Positions 55,172 to 64,000 of a stretch of 64,000 nt of DNA are shown piece by piece. Below the pieces are notes generated by a model. It searched no databases, was not told the origin of the DNA, and saw only the letters and a program-made list of their open reading frames with translations. The DNA comes from Trichinella spiralis (taxonomy: Eukaryota > Nematoda > Enoplea > Trichinellida > Trichinellidae). A program made the position numbers and the translations under genes. The stretch lies in NCBI GenBank assembly GCA_000181795.3, contig CM012954.1, positions 2,744,464-2,808,463 on the forward strand. Reading direction: 5' to 3'. How positions within the stretch are numbered: the first letter of the stretch is position 1; each line of letters begins with the position of its first letter.

Positions 55172-56363
55172 TAATAGTAATGACAGGCCTGGCGGTGGTG
55201 GCGGCGGCGGCGGCGCGTTCGTTGCGCAAATATGCTAAGCACGCAAGTTCTTGCTTTATACAGTGCTGTGTTGTATTTGTTGTACGTCGAAGCGACGTGG
55301 CGGCCGGGGCGTGTGTCTTCTTCACTTTGCCCACGTCACTGAGACGTCAAGGTGGAATTTTCCGTTGTCCAAAAATAAGTAAAAAGGTAAATGGAATGAA
55401 TGTTAAAGAAAATTTTTTATAATAAAATAAATGAAAATAACAATAAATACAACAGTGCAGAAGCGAGTGTGCACACAAAGGGTGGCGTGTCGTCAGCGGT
55501 GTGTGTGCGTGTGCAATGTATGCTGTGACGATCACGCTTGCCAAGCAGATCGTCTCTGTTTGCCCATTTGGTGATTTCAACGTTCAGTTCAGTTTATAAA
55601 GCGAAAACGTTAAGCAGTCGGCAAGCCAGTCAGTATAAGTCTGCTTGAGCAGAGTCGCTTCCAACCGGACCGACCGACGGTATTCATCTCATTCACTTTG
55701 GTATTCTTCATCATTATTGCAGCTCTGAGATCGTTTGCATTCTTCCATACTTGCTTGCTGGTTGTTTTTGATGATGTGTAGGCAGCGATGATCGCTTGTC
55801 GTTATGTCAGATGGTTGATAAATTTGTTGCCGCTTCAACTGCCTAGGGCAAGCAAACGATCCGTGAAAAGATTGATCCAACCGTTTCGACAGTACCCATT
55901 GCAAGAAATGTTGAAGGTCGTTTTGTTGCTGTTGCTGCTGGGGTTGTCGCAATAGTAGTGGGTTTTCAAGGAAAATCCAAAAGGAAAAAACAACAATACC
56001 CTTCTGTTTTCGAAATTCTAAGCTTTTATCCATTGTTTAATGTTAGTTTTTGTTTTTTGAAAACTGTTTTTATTTTTTAATTGGATCGAATTTTTCAAAA
56101 TTTACAGATCGCCGTAGCCGGAGAGGAAGAGCACGGCATTTTTACAGCAACAAGCAAGTAGCGGCGGCGCTCGTCAGTGTTTCTCGCTTGCTCGCTCGTC
56201 GGTGATTGGCCGATTCGATTGATGTCGCTGCGATCGCCGGCGAACACTGCTAACGCTGTCGACGCGTCGGCATTTTTCGCGCGGCCGGCGTTGCGCGCGC
56301 ACGCGCGCGCGCCTCCTGCTTCTGTGAACTCTCTCTCCGGCCTGGGTTGTTTCTTAGCGTTGT

Positions 56364-56395
56364 CGAATGAATGGAATGAATGAATGAATGAATGA
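56364..56395. repeat. (GAAT)n microsatellite
   Basis: About seven imperfect GAAT units inside the GC-rich island. Confidence 0.85.
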
Positions 56396-57110
56396 TTGAA
56401 CGAACGTGAGTATGTACGTACGTACGGGTGTGAATGAATGCGAAGTTCGAACGAATGATCGCCTCACTACGTTCAAGCGACAACAACCGCTCTCTCAGCT
56501 TCATTCATACTATCAAGGCCCGGAACAGGTTTTCACCCTGATCTAACAGTGTGTTCGATTCGTGTGAGATCACCGTGAAAGCCTTTTCCGTGCTTTCCGT
56601 TCAGCTTCGTCAGCCGCCGCACTTGCAGCCTCCCCCCCTTGATCGGTAAGTAACATATTGTAAATTAGTTTCGGCCTTTCGAGCACCGGCAGCGCACGGA
56701 TCACTGCTGATTAACCAAACAAAAAGCAACCCTAACAGAAAACAATTCCCAACATGGGAAACCAATTTCCCCAACCGACTGCAGCGAAAATTGACGCCAG
56801 CCAACCGCTTAGCTACAGCAAAGCTCGTCAGATCTTCTGCGTCCAGAGTCGGCGCCTCGCGTCCAGATCTCCACCGCCGTTTCGGCGACCACCCGCGACT
56901 GTGCACGCACAACGCCAGCTTATTTTTCCCTTATTGTTGGCCACGGTCGGCACTGTTGTCACTGGTACCGTCGTTCACAATTCCAAATTGACAAGTCGTT
57001 GTTGTTTGAAAACGAAAAGTTACATTTTATCCCGATTCAAAGTTTCCCAACATGTAGCGGTGAAATGATTTTCAAGAATTAATTTTTACACATCACGCGC
57101 GAATTGTACT

Positions 57111-58395
57111 GTATCTTTTGGGCATAATCGTCTTCTGTCTCTTTATGCAAACTTGGCCAATATTTTTGTTCGTTTGTTTTTATTTTATTTTATTTTTTTT
57201 GCTTTTTAATAATAATGCGGAGTATTGTTGCTCTTTGTTTTTAGTATTTCATTTCAAAAATTTCACACTCTTGTTGCCAACGTGTATCCATCTGGCGGTG
57301 TTGCTATTTCAACGGCGCATCGTTCAGTTCTTATCGCCATCGTACAGTGACCCACTGTACACAATTGTAAAATTGCATTTCTGAATTGTCCATCTCACAC
57401 TTGATCATGTGAAAATTGAATTATTTGAACAATATTTCTACCCACTTTTGCTCGAATATTAAAGTAAATATTCGACGAACAATTGTTTGCGAAACGTGAC
57501 TGACAACATGATATTTATTAAATCATTTGTTGGTTTGTTTTTCCTTTAAAACAGATGTGAAATTTGACAAAAATTATGCTTCATTAGAAACTGCTCAATT
57601 TTAAAGTTACAGTAATCATATTGATCTTGAATATTACAATCAACATTTGTACCGTAGTAGGATATTTTTGTCCGAAAAAGCTATCCGACGACATTCAGAG
57701 CATGTAAGTAATACAAATATTTTTAAACTTTATCAAATTATAAAATAATTGAATAAGTGCATGCAAAGCGAACAATTATACATATATGACCATCTTTTTT
57801 ACATTGACTGAACGGTATGCGTGATTTTGTTTGTAAGTGTTAAATTAGCATTATTATTTATTCTTATCTGCTTTATACGCGCTTTGTATCTGCTTGTTTA
57901 CTTTGTTTAAGCGAAATCTGAAATGCGTGAGGGCCGTCAAATTTACATGTTTTGCTATCATTTCAATAAATGCGTGAAATTTGTTCATTCTTCTGCTGGG
58001 TGTGAATTCTGGTAGCATATAATCAAATAAAAATGAACTTCACTGACTATTTTCCATTTGAATTTGACGATCATTATGATACTTCCTGTAAATGATCTGC
58101 ATTATATTCTGATTCAACAAAGCATGTAAATTTATGCGCCGATTTTCAGATGAAAGATAAATTGCAAATCTTAATTACATCTGCTTAGCTTATCCCCATA
58201 TCGGACTTCTAACCTCGCCTACTTTCTGTTATTGTTGTTATTATTATTATTACTTTTACTTACAAAATCTTCAAATACTGTTTACTGAAGCGCAAATAAA
58301 CATATTCTGCAAGCGAGCAAGCAAACAATTTCAGCAACTATTTATTGAAGATATACAAAGATTAATTATAGCACTGGTTGTTCAAACTAGTGTTT
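57111..58395. other. AT-rich interval before KRI1, no gene seen
   Basis: It lies between the GC-rich island and the 3' end of KRI1 (minus strand). The open frame at 57118-57384 is hydrophobic from T-rich sequence and has no domain. ATT repeats occur at about 58230-58253. Confidence 0.5.
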
Positions 58396-61099
<2,704 letters not shown>

Positions 61100-61736
61100 T
61101 CTACTATTGACAGCATAGAAAATCAGCCTGATACAGTATGCAGTGCTTTGTGATATTCAGGTTTGAATGCTCTTTAGAAGTTTTACATTTGTAAAAAAAG
61201 GGTTCATGTAAACAAGTTGAAATTATAGAATTATATGATTTTTATTGGAAGTAGCCTTATTTAATTTATTTTAGTTGAGCTTGCTGTGAAATTGCCATGT
61301 ACTTAATAATCTTATATACACACAATACAGTATGCCATTCTCCAAACCTCGCGAATTTATTAATTTCTAGCTACTGAACAAGCAGTGGTTTCGTTTGTAT
61401 TTAATGCTTTTTGTTTTTCGTTGAGTATCAGTTTTCACTTTGTATAGTTTAAATGTAATTTCAGTTTAAATAAAAGTACTTTTTATTTGTTATTTTTTTG
61501 TTTCTGTTGAGTAAAGCTATTGCTTCTGAAATATTATATTTGGTGTATTTTTCTCATGGATTATGGAAAAACTGAATTGCATGCATTTTTCGGTATGATT
61601 AACTGAATTTAACTGAATAATTTATTTCGCAGAATACAATGTTTTAATGTACTGATTGCGCATATAGTATCTTCAAATGATTATTGAAAATTAATTTGTC
61701 ACACTTATCGTTTAGAGTGATCATCAAACTTTAATC
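61100..61736. other. Divergent promoter region between KRI1 and a small membrane protein gene
   Basis: An AT-rich spacer of about 640 bases between two divergently oriented genes. No clear motif. Confidence 0.5.
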
Positions 61737-62372
61737 ATGAAATTTGACGGCTTTCGTCATCCACGGGAGCAAGTTGCGCCGATAACTTTGGCTGGCACAT
61801 TCAGGAACCAACCATTGCGGCTTCTTTTTTACCGAAATCCATTTCTCGGACTGTTTTTTACCATTGGCTTTATTCTTCTTCCATATGTTGGACATCAGTT
61901 AGATAAAAAGGGCAAGTTCATTTTATCAGTGTTGACTCTACACTTCGAAAAATAGCTTTCAATATAATGTAACCGCGTTTATTTATAATAACAGTTTGTA
62001 GGTAATGAAAATTCTTTAAAATATTGGTTTGCAGATGTTAAAAGACATTTGAGATGAAAGCTGTCTTGTGAATCGACTGTTGATCAAAATTTTGAATTTA
62101 TAGGTTTTGCAGCCGCAAGAAAGGATTTGATGCGCCAGCTGGGTAAGTTGGATGAGTCTGTAATGAAATGCATACATTTCTGCAATAAATGTCAAAGTTT
62201 AAAGTTTCTGTATTGTGTACTTTACTTATTTATATTTATATTTATATTTGTATGTTTCAATTCTGCAGATGAAAGAAAACGAAGCCATAGCAATGGTGAA
62301 GTTCAGTTCGAACGCGATTATCATTATCTAAAGCATCATTTGTTTCACAGTTGGGAGAAGAACAACCACTAG
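61737..62372 (+). CDS. Small membrane protein of about 104 residues with a GC-AG intron
   Basis: Three exons: 61737-61911, 62104-62142, 62269-62372, joined in frame. The first intron begins GCAAGT (61912) instead of GT; without that splice the frame runs into unrelated sequence and stops. Residues 1-30 are polar and basic (MKFDGFRHPREQVAPITLAG). One hydrophobic helix follows (PFLGLFFTIGFILLPYVG), then a charged tail ending in YHYLKHHLFHSWEKNNH. The layout resembles small accessory subunits of mitochondrial respiratory complexes, but I cannot assign it. AATAAA lies at 62454-62459. Confidence 0.65.
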
Positions 62373-63729
62373 TGATGATTTTCTACACTGGGAAAGATAA
62401 TTGAACAAATTTTTTAAATTTCAATACACAGGACGTGATGCATCTAAAACTGAAATAAATTTTCACTAATCTTTATCTCTGATTTTACTTTAATGAAAAA
62501 GTTGCTGAAAGTGCATTGTAGCAAATTTGTTATGTATGGAGTAAATAAATGTAGGATTATATATATGGTGAAATTGAAAATGATGAGTTTGGATGTGTAT
62601 TTTATTATCAAGCAGTTATTATTCAGTGAAATAGCTTGGAGACAGTACGGCAGATGGGAATGAACACGTCGACCTAGTGGTTTTAGCATACAGAATAAGC
62701 GTCTTCCATTTTATCGGAGTAACACCAAGCTTGGCAGTCTGCTGGGCACAGATACGTATGCCAGTAGACGTGATATATGGAATTCCCTAGTCTGCAGCAG
62801 CAAAACACATGGTATGGAACAATTACGTTTGGCACTTTCAGGAGAGCGCTGGAAAGATTATTTGCAGAAGTTTGCAAAATCACAAATGCCAGAAGAGTTG
62901 ACGAAACAGCAATACCAGCGAATACGGCTATGCAGGAAAACAACAGGTTTGCATACAACTATGGTGAAGGAAGAAGAAAATGATCGGTCGTTACTGACAA
63001 GCACCTTCTAGATTCACGGGCATTGTATGACTGGCATATGTTTAATTTCATGAAAAAACAATAGGATCATTGAATTCCATATTGCTCATGATCTTAATTA
63101 TTCATTGAGCATCTCAATGTTACCAAGATGTCTCAATGTTGCTCTTTCATGCGGTTTTAGCTTAGTTCGTCATAATGAAAAGACGCTTACACAAATGAAC
63201 TTCAAATGTGGCTTAACGTCAAAATAATTAAATTCTAAGGGTGAAAATAAAATAAACTAACATTTTGTGAAAAAGTAATGCACATATGCATGGTATTTAT
63301 TCAAATCTTTCGACACATTTGCATATAATTTATGCAAAACAAAATGCATGCCAATGGGGAAGTGCAATACGAAAGGAAATTAATGAATTCGGTCTTCATA
63401 TATGGAAACAATATTGTACAATTACTAATTACACGTAATATGAATCATTCTCAATTGATTATTTAATAAGATATTTAATAGAATTGATTGTTTGCAAACG
63501 TATCATTGATTGAGAATAATAATGCCATATTGGATGAAAAGTATAATTCACTCTGTTCATTTTAACTAATTCTTATATATCTATAGCGTTTGCAATCAAT
63601 CAAATCGAGTAAATATTTATGATTCAAACATTTGATACCACAAAAATGAATTTCAGGTACAAATGATATTACGATCACGAACATTGCTTGGAGTATATAA
63701 GTCGTAATTTTTGTATAAATATTCATAAA
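62373..63729. other. Intergenic region with overlapping unassigned open frames
   Basis: It contains the probable poly(A) signal at 62454-62459. At 62620-63010 open frames occur on both strands. The minus-strand one (62683-62958) is Cys-rich with a hydrophobic start, and a minus-strand acceptor (CTGCAG) lies within it, so a minus-strand gene exon is possible but unproven. The remainder is AT-rich. Confidence 0.4.
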
Positions 63730-64000
63730 ATGGAAATATATTCCATATTATCAAGAGCGCGTGTTTATTTTCGTTTCCACTGGCTCCTACTAAAAATCAC
63801 ATCACCACTCATTTTTTTTGCAATATCTCTGCAAATACGCATTTATACAACGTGCGACCAGGTTTGTAGTGATTAATTTATTTTTTCTGATCAATTGAAA
63901 TCATTTTCTCAACACCTTACAATTTTCGACTTTTCAAAAAAGCAAGGCTATAGACTTTGCTGTACTGCGATTTTCGAAGGTATGCTTTTGACACGAAATT
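63730..64000 (+). CDS. Possible 5' exons of a membrane-protein gene running off the window
   Basis: Partial. The exon 63730-63861 (Met at 63730, an in-frame Met also at 63688) codes a basic N-terminus followed by a hydrophobic helix (HWLLLKITSPLIFFAISLQI). A GTTTGT donor follows. A candidate second exon, 63943-63979, joins in frame (CDQ then QGYRLCCTAIFE) and ends at a GTATGC donor. The layout would suit the first membrane segment of a polytopic protein, but no family can be named from about 57 residues. Confidence 0.35.

Larger units (their letters stand above)
55101..57110 (+). promoter_or_regulatory. GC-rich, CpG-rich island: candidate promoter and 5' untranslated exon
   Basis: This is the most GC-rich non-coding stretch in the window, with many CG dinucleotides at about 55185-55320, 56150-56340 and 56590-56650. 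A TTTATAAAG box lies at 55593-55601. A consensus donor, GATCG then GTAAGT, falls at 56645/56646 and would end a plus-strand 5' exon. An alternating CG run at 56293-56313 could form Z-DNA. An open frame from 56754 to 57068 (MGNQFPQPTAAK...) is unrecognised and may be chance in GC-rich sequence. The gene served is unknown and may start beyond the window. Confidence 0.4.

Noticed and set aside
56754-57068. Open frame beginning MGNQFPQP, a possible myristoylated protein
   Set aside because: It lies in GC-rich sequence where long frames arise by chance, an equally long frame runs on the other strand, and no family is recognised. I mention it only within the GC-rich island.

Overview
The window is animal nuclear DNA and looks like a clade I nematode close to Trichinella. 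The evidence is an AT-rich background, mostly short GT-AG introns, compact genes packed on both strands, many AT and AAT microsatellites, and a tandem family of secreted chymotrypsin-fold proteases. The genus is an inference from content and style, not a sequence match. I saw no rRNA, tRNA, CRISPR array, transposon or virus-like element.

Layout. 1.5-10.3 kb (+): a 21-exon capicua (CIC) repressor. 11.0-12.3 kb (-): an intronless, GC-richer gene for a DegT/DnrJ/EryC1/StrS-fold sugar enzyme in which the PLP lysine is replaced by histidine, as in bacterial 3-dehydratases of 3,6-dideoxysugar synthesis (ColD/RfbH type). 14.0-16.5 kb (+): a TUG/ASPSCR1-like UBX protein, interrupted by a poorly sequenced stretch with Ns. 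16.8-17.6 kb (-): an unassigned helical protein ending in a PPPPY motif. 22.8-28.8 kb (+): kinesin light chain, with two candidate last exons. 30.0-32.4 kb (-): syntaxin 5. 32.6-35.8 kb (+): the ERAD ubiquitin ligase HRD1/synoviolin. 36.1-36.4 kb (-): a 63-residue membrane protein. 36.9-38.5 kb (+): the ribosome-maturation nuclease NOB1. 39.0-41.1 kb (-): a FoxN1/4-like forkhead factor. 42.6-51.0 kb (+): four tandem secreted S1-family proteases. 51-58.4 kb: no convincing gene, but a GC-rich promoter-like island at 55-57 kb. 58.4-61.1 kb (-): KRI1. 61.7-62.4 kb (+): a small membrane protein with a GC-AG intron. Beyond 63.7 kb (+): the start of a possible membrane-protein gene that leaves the window.

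Most genes are conserved single-copy housekeeping genes (vesicle transport, ERAD, ribosome assembly, transcription) and do not form a pathway. Two regions stand out. The first is the histidine-type sugar dehydratase. Trichinella glycans are known to carry tyvelose (3,6-dideoxy-D-arabino-hexose), and a ColD-like enzyme acting on GDP-4-keto-6-deoxy-D-mannose would make the direct precursor of that sugar. This gene is therefore a strong candidate for a laterally acquired step behind the worm's best-known surface antigen. The second is the protease array, whose members share exon phases, keep the Ser/His/Asp triad and replace the oxyanion-hole glycine next to the active serine.

Exon coordinates below come from hand-matching GT-AG sites with reading-frame continuity and family alignment recalled from memory. 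No search was run.
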